Assembly: GCA_002479655.1 (NCBI GenBank) | Contig: DLOQ01000166.1 | Location: forward strand, 7,375 to 14,238 | DNA from: Lachnospiraceae bacterium UBA7480 | GTDB taxonomy: Bacteria; Bacillota; Clostridia; Lachnospirales; Lachnospiraceae | Length of the DNA stretch: 6,864 nucleotides | Direction: 5' to 3' | Part shown: one piece after another, positions 1 through 6,290 of the stretch | How positions within the stretch are numbered: position 1 is the stretch's first letter | How the letters are laid out: every line of letters starts with the position of its first letter | Made by a program: the position numbers and the translations under genes | The notes under the pieces: generated by a model | Database searches by the model: none | Told to the model about the DNA's origin: nothing | What the model saw: only the letters and a program-made list of their open reading frames with translations

Positions 1-779
1 CCATTTTCATAATAGATACAGGGCGAAAAATCTCCCTTTTTGATCTGCGCCATTGCGCCCGAAAATGTCCTCCAAAGCGCCTCCCTGTCCGTTTCCCGCA
101 AAGACGCGATATCCTGCTCCGGATTCACGCCCGCCCGTTCACAGATGGCAAAGGCAACCGCCGGAGAAAGTCCCGTATAACCTCCGTACAGCGCCTTGTA
201 AATCGGCTGATTGGGTATTCCGCCGGTTCTGTCAATGAAAAATTCGTTTTCCGTCACCATCAGCGGATCTGCTTTCTCCTGTGTCTTCGGGATAAAATAA
301 TCCTTTCCCGGAAGCACCTCCCGCACGGAACTCACCATTCCCGAAATATGCTTGATACTGTCCACGATCCTGTTAGTTTCATCCACCAGTATGATATTAC
401 TGTGCTTTCCCATGATCTCAATGATCAGATCCTTTTTCTTCAGATCGCCCATCTCATCCAGATGCTCCAGCGTCATGCGTACCACCCGCTCCAATCCCGG
501 CTGTTCAAAACCAACGATCCGCGCATTCTGCAGGTGCTTCCTAAGCAACATACAAAATGCCGGCGCCGTCATGGGGCTCGGCTTGCCATCCTGCGTCAGA
601 TAAAGCAGCGGCAGAGACGCATCCGCCGACAGCATCAGCTTACGCTGCCCGCTATGATTCTTGATCGTAAGCAGCAGTTCATCCGGCTCCGGCTGGGCGA
701 TCTTATAGATCCTGCCACCGGTCAGTTCCTGATTCAGTTCCTTTACCACGGCCGCCACCGTTATTCCGTCAAATGCCAT
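1..779 (-). CDS. rqcH: RqcH / NFACT-family ribosome quality-control protein, N-terminal part (FbpA/YloA-like)
   Basis: The gene begins with ATG at 779 and runs off the left edge, so only the first 259 complete codons are visible; the family is usually about 560-590 residues. The start MAFDGITVAAVVKELN is typical of NFACT-N proteins, formerly annotated as fibronectin-binding protein A. Other family-like stretches are KLMLSADASLPLLYLT (about 47-62), LRKHLQNARI (79-88) and EIMGKHSNIILVD (121-133). In the family, RqcH binds stalled 50S subunits carrying peptidyl-tRNA and recruits tRNA-Ala to add C-terminal alanine tails that mark the nascent chain for degradation. The Asp4 position is kept; the Asp97-Arg98 motif described for B. 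subtilis appears here as Glu97-Arg98. The likely ribosome binding site is AAAGGA at 789-794, nine bases from the start. The terminator hairpin at 799-826 ends just upstream, so the gene depends on read-through or a promoter further upstream. The coiled-coil and C-terminal domains lie outside the window. Confidence 0.9.
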   Translation of the reverse strand, partial: MAFDGITVAAVVKELNQELTGGRIYKIAQPEPDELLLTIKNHSGQRKLMLSADASLPLLYLTQDGKPSPMTAPAFCMLLRKHLQNARIVGFEQPGLERVVRMTLEHLDEMGDLKKKDLIIEIMGKHSNIILVDETNRIVDSIKHISGMVSSVREVLPGKDYFIPKTQEKADPLMVTENEFFIDRTGGIPNQPIYKALYGGYTGLSPAVAFAICERAGVNPEQDIASLRETDREALWRTFSGAMAQIKKGDFSPCIYYEN

Positions 780-798
780 ATCACCGTATCCTTTTCCC

Positions 799-826
799 AA
801 AAACAGGTCCGGGAGCCCGGACCTGT
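799..826 (-). terminator. Rho-independent terminator after glgA
   Basis: A perfect inverted repeat, ACAGGTCCGGG / CCCGGACCTGT, occupies 803-826 with two central bases; in RNA this gives a GC-rich stem of about 10 pairs with a tetraloop. On the minus strand it is followed directly by five T residues (803-799). No T run follows it on the plus strand, so it is oriented for glgA transcripts. It lies about 30 bases after the glgA stop and only a few bases before the rqcH ribosome binding site, so it may also act as an attenuator in an rqcH leader. Confidence 0.85.
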
Positions 827-856
827 CATTTCATATCACATCAGTTATTCCCGTTA

Positions 857-2308
857 CTATTTATCACCGATCAGCCAGTCGTACATCTCCTGATATTTCC
901 TAGCCGATACATGCCATGAGAAATCTGCCGCCATAGCGCGGTCGATCATCTTATTCCACTCCCGCTTACGGTCATAATAGATTTTCTCCGCATAACGGAT
1001 GGCACCAAGCATCTCATGCGCATTATAATTGGCAAAAGAGAATCCCGTTCCAGTCCCGTCATATTCATTGTAGGACTCTACCGTATCCTTTAATCCGCCG
1101 GTCTCGCGCACAATGGGGATCGTGCCATACCGCAGCGACATCAGCTGGCTCAGTCCGCAGGGTTCAAACATGGACGGCATCAGGAACGCATCGCAAGCCG
1201 CATAAATCTTATGGGACAAGCCCTCTGAATAATAAATATTGGCAGATACCTTATTACCGTACTTCCAGTCGAAATGGCGGAACATATTCTCATAACGCTC
1301 CTCGCCGGTTCCAAGCACGACGATCTGTACCTCATCATGGCAAAGCTCATCCATGATATAAGCGATCAGATCAAATCCCTTCTGATCGGTGAGCCTGGAA
1401 ACGATTCCGATCATCATCTTCTTATCATCCACTTCCAGATTCAGTTCCTTCTGAAGCGCATGTTTATTCTTTACCTTTTCTTTCCTAAAGTTTTTCGCAT
1501 TATAATGTACTTCAATATAAGGATCCGTCTCCGGATTATACTCGTCATAATCAATACCATTGACAATACCGCGCAGATCGTTGCTCCTTGCCTTTAACAA
1601 TCCGTCAAGTCCTTCACCATAAAACGGCGTTTTGATCTCCTCCGCATAAGTATCACTGACTGTCGTAATGGCATCCGCATAAACCAGACCGCCCTTTAAC
1701 AGATTGGCATCCTTATATGCTTCCAGCTTGTCCGGCGTGAAATAATATGCCGGGATACCGGTAATGTCACGAACCGCCTTTACATCCCATCTTCCCTGGA
1801 ACTTCAGGTTGTGGATCGTCATAACGGATTTCATACCGCGGAACAGCTCATTGCCCTGAAAACGTTCTTTCAGATATACAGGCACAAGTCCGGTCTGCCA
1901 GTCATGACAGTGGAGCAGATCCGGCACGAATCCGATCAGCGGGATCGCCGACAATGCAGCCTTAGAAAAGAACGCAAACTTTTCAATGTCATCCAGCACG
2001 TTCCCGCTATAGGGTTTAAATCCGTTAAAATAGGATTCATTGTCGATAAAGTAGTAAGTCACTCCGTCAACCTTCGCTTCCAAAATGCCAACATACTCAT
2101 TCCGCCAATGAAAATCCATGTAAAAATGCGTCTTGTATTCCATAAGATCTTTCATCTTTTGCGTCATGCATGTGTATTTAGGAAGCATAACCCGCACGTC
2201 AAAATACTCCTGATCGACACACTTAGGCAGAGAACCTACAACATCAGCCAATCCTCCTGTCTTAATAAATGGAACCCCCTCTGATGCGACAAATAAAATA
2301 TTTTTCAT
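857..2308 (-). CDS. glgA: Glycogen synthase GlgA (ADP-glucose type, GT5 family)
   Basis: This is a complete 483-residue protein, the normal size for bacterial GlgA (about 475-490). By family knowledge it transfers glucose from ADP-glucose to the non-reducing end of a growing alpha-1,4-glucan in the cytoplasm. The N-terminal Rossmann domain opens with MKNILFVASEGVPFIKTGGL, holding the nucleotide-sugar binding KTGGL loop (Lys16), and contains HCHDWQTGLVP (about 133-143). The C-terminal domain holds SRLTDQKG (304-311) and MPSMFEPCGLSQL (377-389), with the conserved catalytic-site Glu at 382. ATG at 2308 is preferred over an in-frame start 13 codons upstream (2347), because GGAGG at 2316-2320 lies seven bases before it and homologs start with MKNILFVASE. 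The gene ends with adjacent in-frame stops, TAG then TAA, and a terminator. A promoter lies at 2367-2394. No other glycogen gene (glgC, glgP, glgB) is visible nearby, so it looks like a single-gene unit. Confidence 0.96.
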   Translation of the reverse strand: MKNILFVASEGVPFIKTGGLADVVGSLPKCVDQEYFDVRVMLPKYTCMTQKMKDLMEYKTHFYMDFHWRNEYVGILEAKVDGVTYYFIDNESYFNGFKPYSGNVLDDIEKFAFFSKAALSAIPLIGFVPDLLHCHDWQTGLVPVYLKERFQGNELFRGMKSVMTIHNLKFQGRWDVKAVRDITGIPAYYFTPDKLEAYKDANLLKGGLVYADAITTVSDTYAEEIKTPFYGEGLDGLLKARSNDLRGIVNGIDYDEYNPETDPYIEVHYNAKNFRKEKVKNKHALQKELNLEVDDKKMMIGIVSRLTDQKGFDLIAYIMDELCHDEVQIVVLGTGEERYENMFRHFDWKYGNKVSANIYYSEGLSHKIYAACDAFLMPSMFEPCGLSQLMSLRYGTIPIVRETGGLKDTVESYNEYDGTGTGFSFANYNAHEMLGAIRYAEKIYYDRKREWNKMIDRAMAADFSWHVSARKYQEMYDWLIGDK

Positions 2309-2310
2309 TG

Positions 2311-2320
2311 TCCTTCCTCC
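2311..2320 (-). promoter_or_regulatory. Ribosome binding site fixing the glgA start
   Basis: GGAGGAAGGA on the minus strand, with the GGAGG core seven bases before the ATG at 2308. The upstream in-frame start at 2347 has no comparable site, so this one sets the protein at 483 residues. Confidence 0.85.
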
Positions 2321-2366
2321 ATGTCTTGTAACAAAGCACCTTCCCACTTTGTCCGATGTTTTTTTT

Positions 2367-2394
2367 ATTATATACCATTTCCGCTTATAGTAAA
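2367..2394 (-). promoter_or_regulatory. Probable sigma-A promoter of glgA
   Basis: On the minus strand, TTTACT (2389-2394, four of six matches to TTGACA) and a perfect TATAAT (2367-2372) are separated by 16 bases. Transcription would start near 2360 and give a leader of about 50 bases. That leader contains a short inverted repeat, ACAAAG / CTTTGT, at 2331-2352, with only six pairs and no obvious function. The spacing to the strong glgA ribosome binding site supports the call. Confidence 0.65.
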
Positions 2395-2469
2395 AGGATA
2401 ATTTTAGAAATTTCTGGGAATTTTGCTAATTTTTTCTTTTGTGCGCTTAGCATTTTTCCATTGCGGCTA

Positions 2470-3003
2470 TTATATATTGTCGCGGTAAGATAAACGGATC
2501 CTGTCAGCAATCAGCGCAATAAATTCCGAATTGGTCGGCTTCCCTTTTCCGGTATTGATCGTATATCCAAAAAGCGCGTCAAGCGTTTCCATCTTTCCTC
2601 TTGACCACGCCACCTCGATCGCATGACGGATCGCGCGCTCTACGCGGCTTGGCGTCGTCTGATAACGCTTAGCGATCGTGGGGTACAGTACCTTGGTAAC
2701 GGAACCTAACATCTCCGTATCCTCTACCGACATCATGATTGCTTCCCGAAGATACTGATATCCTTTGATATGGGCAGGAACGCCAATCTCATGGATCATA
2801 TTGGTAACATCCTTCTCCAAGTCTCTGGGATTGGATGCTTCCGACTGCTTTACGTTTCCCGCCGGCAGTTCAGAAAATGTTTCCTCCTCTTTCCCCGGGA
2901 CAGTGATCATGATCTGTAATTTGTTTTCTCTGGTAAGTAATTCGGACAAGATCTTAATCATTTTGTCATTATCTTCGGTCAACGCAATTGTCTGCTGCTC
3001 CAT
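2470..3003 (-). CDS. Spo0A-type DNA-binding protein lacking most of the receiver domain
   Basis: The protein has 177 residues, against about 260-275 for Spo0A. Residues about 61-177 match the Spo0A effector domain almost throughout: [20 protein letters not shown] (69-88), [20 protein letters not shown] (104-123), [14 protein letters not shown] (124-137) with the recognition helix, and [17 protein letters not shown] (155-171). By family knowledge this domain binds 0A boxes (TGTCGAA-like). Residues 1-40 resemble only the first strand, acidic pocket and first helix of the Spo0A receiver: TEDND at 9-13 matches ADDNR, and LSELL matches LSEYI. About 100 residues are then missing, including the phosphorylated Asp, the switch Thr/Ser and the Lys. 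A polar linker (about 38-60) joins the parts. ATG at 3003 is preferred over an in-frame TTG at 3015, which falls inside the sequence next to GGAGG (3009-3013). I infer a phosphorylation-independent regulator or a Spo0A antagonist. I do not call it spo0A, because the true one normally lies next to spoIVB. Confidence 0.9.
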   Translation of the reverse strand: MEQQTIALTEDNDKMIKILSELLTRENKLQIMITVPGKEEETFSELPAGNVKQSEASNPRDLEKDVTNMIHEIGVPAHIKGYQYLREAIMMSVEDTEMLGSVTKVLYPTIAKRYQTTPSRVERAIRHAIEVAWSRGKMETLDALFGYTINTGKGKPTNSEFIALIADRIRLSYRDNI

Positions 3004-3034
3004 AATGTCCTCCAATCTTTCCTAAAAATCTTTC

Positions 3035-3073
3035 GTTTTACAGCAAAAACCATATGATCTTTTACTGTAAAAC
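3035..3073 (-). promoter_or_regulatory. Leader hairpin upstream of the Spo0A-like gene
   Basis: The inverted repeat GTTTTACAG / CTGTAAAAC forms the outer nine pairs. On the minus-strand transcript it extends inward to 15 pairs through two G-U wobbles and an A/U run, around a nine-base loop. On the plus strand those two positions would be mismatches (C-A and A-C), which favours an RNA element of the minus transcript. It lies between the predicted promoter and the ribosome binding site. It could be a translation or stability element, a weak attenuator (TTTTT follows six bases later) or a DNA operator. It matches no riboswitch class that I recognise. Confidence 0.55.
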
Positions 3074-3104
3074 TCCCGCGATTTTTTATCATAAAACTAA
3101 TCCT

Positions 3105-3134
3105 ATTATATAAGCCGGACATTTTAGGACGCAA
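3105..3134 (-). promoter_or_regulatory. Probable promoter of the Spo0A-like gene
   Basis: A perfect TATAAT lies at 3105-3110, with TTGCGT (3129-3134, only the TTG matching well) 18 bases upstream. The start point would be near 3098, giving a leader of about 95 bases that includes the hairpin at 3035-3073. The weak -35 leaves room for activator control. I could not find a convincing sigma-H pair. Confidence 0.5.
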
Positions 3135-3190
3135 CTCTATTTTATCGTAAATAAATCTTAATTTCTGACAAAATTTTCCAAAATCTTTCT

Positions 3191-4540
3191 TTATTTTTCC
3201 TCAGGATATTCTTTGATCTTCATGATACTCTTATAAGCCGGACGGATGATCTTATCAATATTGACAATTTCCTCCAGTCTGTGCGCGCTCCAGCCGACGA
3301 TTCTCGCAATGGCAAAGATCGGGGTATAAAGCTCCAGCGGGATATCCAGCATGCTGTAAACAAATCCGCTGTAGAAGTCAACATTGGCGCTGACACCCTT
3401 GTAGATCTTTCTTTTTTCCCCGATGACCTGCGGAGCCAGACGCTCTACCATGCTGTACAGGGCAAAATCCTTCTCCCTTCCTTTCGCTACTGCCAGCTTC
3501 TCCACAAACGTCTTAAATACTCTTGCGCGCGGATCGGAAAGGGAATATACCGCATGTCCCATACCATAGATCAGTCCCTTGCGGTCAAACGCCTCTTTAT
3601 CGACAAGCTTCTCCAAATATCTCCTGACCTGCTCTTCATCATTCCAATCAGACACATGGCTTCGGATATCCTCCATCATTTCTACCACTTTGATATTCGC
3701 CCCGCCATGCTTTGCGCCCTTTAACGAAGACAGCGCCGCCGCAATGACGGAATATGTGTCTGAACCCGAAGAGGTAACGACACGCGTCGTAAATGTTGAA
3801 TTATTGCCGCCGCCATGCTCCATATGTAATACCAGCGCGATATCCAGCACCTTTGCTTCCAGCTCCGTATATTTCTTATCGGGCCGGAGCATCAGAAGGA
3901 TATTCTCCGCTGTCGAAAGATGATCCTGCGGTCTGTGGATATAAAGACTTTCATCACAAAGATAATGATTATAGGAATGATAACTGTAAACAGAAAGCAT
4001 CGGAAATACGCTGATCAGTTTGACGCACTGCTCTAAGACGCGATCCAGAGACGAATCCGTGACCGTCTCATCATAAGATGCCAGCGTCAGGACGCTTCTG
4101 GTCAGCGAGTTCATCAGATCCTTGCTGGGCGCCTTCATAATGACATCCCTCGTAAAATTGGTCGGAAGCTGCCTGCACTCAGCAAGCATCTCCTTAAACT
4201 CCTTCAGTTCCTTCGCACCCGGGAACTCCCCTAACAGCAGCAGATACGCGATCTCCTCAAATCCATACCGCTTTCCCTCAAAGCCGTTGATCAGGTCGAT
4301 CACATTATAGCCGCGGTACCACAGGCTGCCGTCACAGGGAATCTTCTTACCATCCTCAAACTTAAACGCATCAATCCTTGAGATATTCGTAAGTCCCGTC
4401 AGTACACCGTTGCCATCTTTATCCCGAAGCCCCCGTTTCACTCCAAGTTCATCAAACAATTCTTCCGGTATATAATCATTGCTTCTACAGATATCAATGA
4501 TATTCTTCGTGTATCTTGTCAAATCCCCATATTCCGCCAT
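3191..4540 (-). CDS. gltA: Citrate synthase
   Basis: This is a complete protein of 449 residues. By family knowledge it condenses acetyl-CoA with oxaloacetate to citrate, in these anaerobes usually to feed 2-oxoglutarate and glutamate synthesis. The catalytic residues are visible: His278 in GAKHGGAN (equivalent to His274 of the pig enzyme), His329 in GMGHAVYSLSDPRARVF (His320) and Asp388 in SANVDFYSG (Asp375). The substrate-binding stretch HMEHGGGNNSTFTTR lies near 239-253, and GWSAHRLEE near 416-424. The extended N-terminus (about 70 residues before the SLWYRGY segment) is common in clostridial forms. ATG at 4540 is preferred over ATG at 4546, because AGGAGG at 4548-4553 is seven bases from the former and only one from the latter. 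A strong promoter precedes it. No aconitase or isocitrate dehydrogenase gene is adjacent. A 2-methylcitrate synthase role cannot be excluded from sequence alone. No clear hairpin terminator follows the gene. Confidence 0.94.
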   Translation of the reverse strand: MAEYGDLTRYTKNIIDICRSNDYIPEELFDELGVKRGLRDKDGNGVLTGLTNISRIDAFKFEDGKKIPCDGSLWYRGYNVIDLINGFEGKRYGFEEIAYLLLLGEFPGAKELKEFKEMLAECRQLPTNFTRDVIMKAPSKDLMNSLTRSVLTLASYDETVTDSSLDRVLEQCVKLISVFPMLSVYSYHSYNHYLCDESLYIHRPQDHLSTAENILLMLRPDKKYTELEAKVLDIALVLHMEHGGGNNSTFTTRVVTSSGSDTYSVIAAALSSLKGAKHGGANIKVVEMMEDIRSHVSDWNDEEQVRRYLEKLVDKEAFDRKGLIYGMGHAVYSLSDPRARVFKTFVEKLAVAKGREKDFALYSMVERLAPQVIGEKRKIYKGVSANVDFYSGFVYSMLDIPLELYTPIFAIARIVGWSAHRLEEIVNIDKIIRPAYKSIMKIKEYPEEK

Positions 4541-4547
4541 CAACATT

Positions 4548-4553
4548 CCTCCT
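4548..4553 (-). promoter_or_regulatory. Ribosome binding site fixing the citrate synthase start
   Basis: A perfect AGGAGG lies seven bases before ATG 4540. An upstream in-frame ATG at 4546 lies one base from this site and is too close to be used. Confidence 0.85.
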
Positions 4554-4588
4554 GTTTTCTTATTCTCATTTCATATGCTCATCTTTAT

Positions 4589-4617
4589 ATGATAACGGAT
4601 TTTTCCTTTGCCGTCAA
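4589..4617 (-). promoter_or_regulatory. Strong sigma-A promoter of citrate synthase
   Basis: TTGACG (4612-4617) and TATCAT (4589-4594) are spaced by exactly 17 bases; each matches five of six consensus positions. The start point would be near 4582, with a leader of about 40 bases. It lies in the gap after trxA, so citrate synthase is probably transcribed independently of the upstream genes. Confidence 0.8.
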
Positions 4618-4670
4618 ATGAGGAATGCCCGGTTCACAAAATCTTAAAAGTTTTTACACAAAAATCAAAT

Positions 4671-4979
4671 CTACAGCATCGACTCGATCTGGCTCTTCGG
4701 CACGGCTCCGACCGAACGCTTCACTGCCTGTCCGTCCTTGAAAAGCACAAGCGTCGGTATGCTCGCAACGCGGTACTTCATTGCCAGTTCCTGCTCCTCG
4801 TCAACATTAACTTTTCCAACCTTTACCCTGCCCTCATATTCCTTCGCAATATCTGCAATAATCGGAGACAGCATCTTGCAGGGTCCGCACCAGTCCGCCC
4901 AGAAATCTACCAGCACCGGTAACTCAGCCCCCAAAACCTCCTTCTCAAAATTCGCTTCCGTAATCGTTATCTCTGCCAT
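4671..4979 (-). CDS. trxA: Thioredoxin
   Basis: A complete 102-residue protein of normal thioredoxin length. It is a cytoplasmic protein disulfide reductant that is itself reduced by thioredoxin reductase. The active site WCGPCK is at 30-35 (Cys31, Cys34). The buried Asp is at 25 in VDFWADW, the cis-proline at 75 in ASIPTLVLF, and the usual KDGQAV turn follows. There is no signal peptide. AGGAAGG at 4988-4994 lies eight bases before the ATG. The gene follows the HD-domain phosphohydrolase by about 70 bases without a clear promoter between them, so it may be read from upstream. No thioredoxin reductase gene is adjacent. No GC-rich terminator was found between its stop and the citrate synthase promoter. 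Confidence 0.96.
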   Translation of the reverse strand: MAEITITEANFEKEVLGAELPVLVDFWADWCGPCKMLSPIIADIAKEYEGRVKVGKVNVDEEQELAMKYRVASIPTLVLFKDGQAVKRSVGAVPKSQIESML

Positions 4980-5050
4980 TTTTCCAACCTTCCTTTCTTT
5001 TTGAACAAATAGTTATGTTAGTATTTCACGATGCGCCAATTTCATACCAC

Positions 5051-6256
5051 CTATTCAAAATACCCCCTGTATTGCACCTTATATTTCCCCTTCGGAAACA
5101 GATATTCATACAGATCAATAAAATAATCATCCGTCATGCTCGCCATATAATCCACGACAATGGCATTGGCCTCCTGCCCTTCATAATCATTCTTGCTGCT
5201 GTAATATCTGGTATAACTTTTGATATATTCGATATGATGCCTGTAAATGACCGACTGCCGATCATGCGCCGTCATATCCTGCAAAAGCTTCTCGTATACC
5301 GCCTCAAACATCGGAAAGATCTGCTCATCAAATACCTTTGTATTCCTGTCATGCTCATATATCCTTTGATAATTCTCTTTTTTTGCTTTGGAAAACGCCG
5401 CATAATACTGCGGATCCATCTTCAGATACGGTTTTCCGTAGCTGCACTCTATGATATTGACTGTCATATTGTGGATGATCTCCGCATTGCTCTTTCCCAT
5501 CTCATGATCCGTAAATGCCGAATCATCCGGTAAAAGTCCCAGCTTTATGGCGTCCTGCCTATCCTTGCCCAGATAGGCAATGATATCAGACACCCGCATA
5601 ACACATGCTTCCAGCGTTGCCGGCACGAGTTTTTTGCAGGCAGCCTTATCCAGATAGCATGCTTCCATCTTCCGGTCAAACTCCGCAAAATCCCTGTATG
5701 AAAAAGGCTCATATTTTTCCTGTTCCATCTCGCCATTATGACAGATGATGCCGTCCAGCGTCTGTAAGCTGATATTGACCGGAAAGATCGTATCCAATAC
5801 CCTTGCGCTGTGGATATTATGTGAAAAATGGCGTCCCGTCCTGCCGAAATAAAGATCGTCCAGCTTACGCTCCCCCGCGTGTCCGAACGGCGTATGTCCG
5901 ATATCATGACCCAGTGAGATCGTTTCGATCAGGTCAAGATTCAGTCCCAGCATCTGCCCGATATTTCTTGCCGTCCGCGATACCAGCTGCACATGGGTCA
6001 GCCGCCTTGTGATATCATCATTACGATACAGGGAAAACACCTGCGTCTTATCTCCATAACGATTATAGTAGGGAATATTCATGATCTTTTCGCAGTCTCT
6101 TACAAAAGCGGGCCGCCAGAGTGACGCCCGATCGTGATCCATATTGCGCCTTAGCACATCTTCATCTTGAAAGGCATACGGATTCATCCTGTGCGCTTTT
6201 CTGTCCTTCTTTATCCGTTCCTGCAGTTCCTCGGATAGCTGTTGATAATTCCCCAT
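5051..6256 (-). CDS. dgt: HD-domain dNTP triphosphohydrolase (dGTPase family)
   Basis: A complete protein of 401 residues. Family enzymes cleave dNTPs, classically dGTP, to the deoxynucleoside and tripolyphosphate, which limits the dNTP pool. The metal-binding H...HD...D set is visible: His88 in RRLTHVQLVSRTARNIG, His117-Asp118 in SLGHDIGHTPFGHAGE, and Asp224 in MRVSDIIAYLGKD. The N-terminal YNRYGDKTQVFSL stretch is the family's usual KTQVF segment before the HD domain. The C-terminal half (about 245-401) is helical and matches nothing specific that I recognise. ATG at 6256 is chosen over an in-frame TTG at 6262, because AAGGGG (6263-6268) is six bases from the ATG and abuts the TTG. The gene starts 34 bases after the stop of the Hpt-domain protein, so the two probably share a transcript. 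Substrate preference cannot be read from the sequence; other HD-family nucleotide hydrolase activities remain possible. Confidence 0.82.
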   Translation of the reverse strand: MGNYQQLSEELQERIKKDRKAHRMNPYAFQDEDVLRRNMDHDRASLWRPAFVRDCEKIMNIPYYNRYGDKTQVFSLYRNDDITRRLTHVQLVSRTARNIGQMLGLNLDLIETISLGHDIGHTPFGHAGERKLDDLYFGRTGRHFSHNIHSARVLDTIFPVNISLQTLDGIICHNGEMEQEKYEPFSYRDFAEFDRKMEACYLDKAACKKLVPATLEACVMRVSDIIAYLGKDRQDAIKLGLLPDDSAFTDHEMGKSNAEIIHNMTVNIIECSYGKPYLKMDPQYYAAFSKAKKENYQRIYEHDRNTKVFDEQIFPMFEAVYEKLLQDMTAHDRQSVIYRHHIEYIKSYTRYYSSKNDYEGQEANAIVVDYMASMTDDYFIDLYEYLFPKGKYKVQYRGYFE

Positions 6257-6290
6257 ATCCAACCCCTTTTCTAAAATATGTTCCGCGCTC

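Noticed and set aside
348..893. Plus-strand open frame of 181 codons and similar plus-strand frames over the other genes
   Set aside because: Each lies antisense to a gene with clear family motifs. The products are low-complexity or His/Arg/Ser-rich, and no ribosome binding site or promoter supports them.
2401..2460. Terminator after the Spo0A-like gene: TGCTAA / TTAGCA with a long loop, and the palindrome AGAAATTTCT
   Set aside because: The stems are short and AT-rich, with no suitable T run placed after them. They are too weak to call.
3160..3177. Possible 0A box (TTTTGTCAGAAAT on the minus strand) upstream of the Spo0A-like gene
   Set aside because: It differs from TGTCGAA at key positions in an AT-rich region where near matches are expected by chance. 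Similar partial matches occur inside glgA codons.
3141..3190. Hairpin terminator after citrate synthase
   Set aside because: Only AT-rich partial repeats (such as GATTTTGGAAAATTTT) are present. No GC-rich stem is followed by a T run.
4980..5050. Promoter for trxA between dgt and trxA
   Set aside because: Candidate -10 boxes (TAACAT, TATGAA) have no acceptable -35 at 16-18 bases. Co-transcription with dgt is as likely.
5545..5907. Minus-strand 120-codon frame inside dgt
   Set aside because: It is a shifted-frame shadow of the HD-domain region of dgt, which is intact in its own frame.
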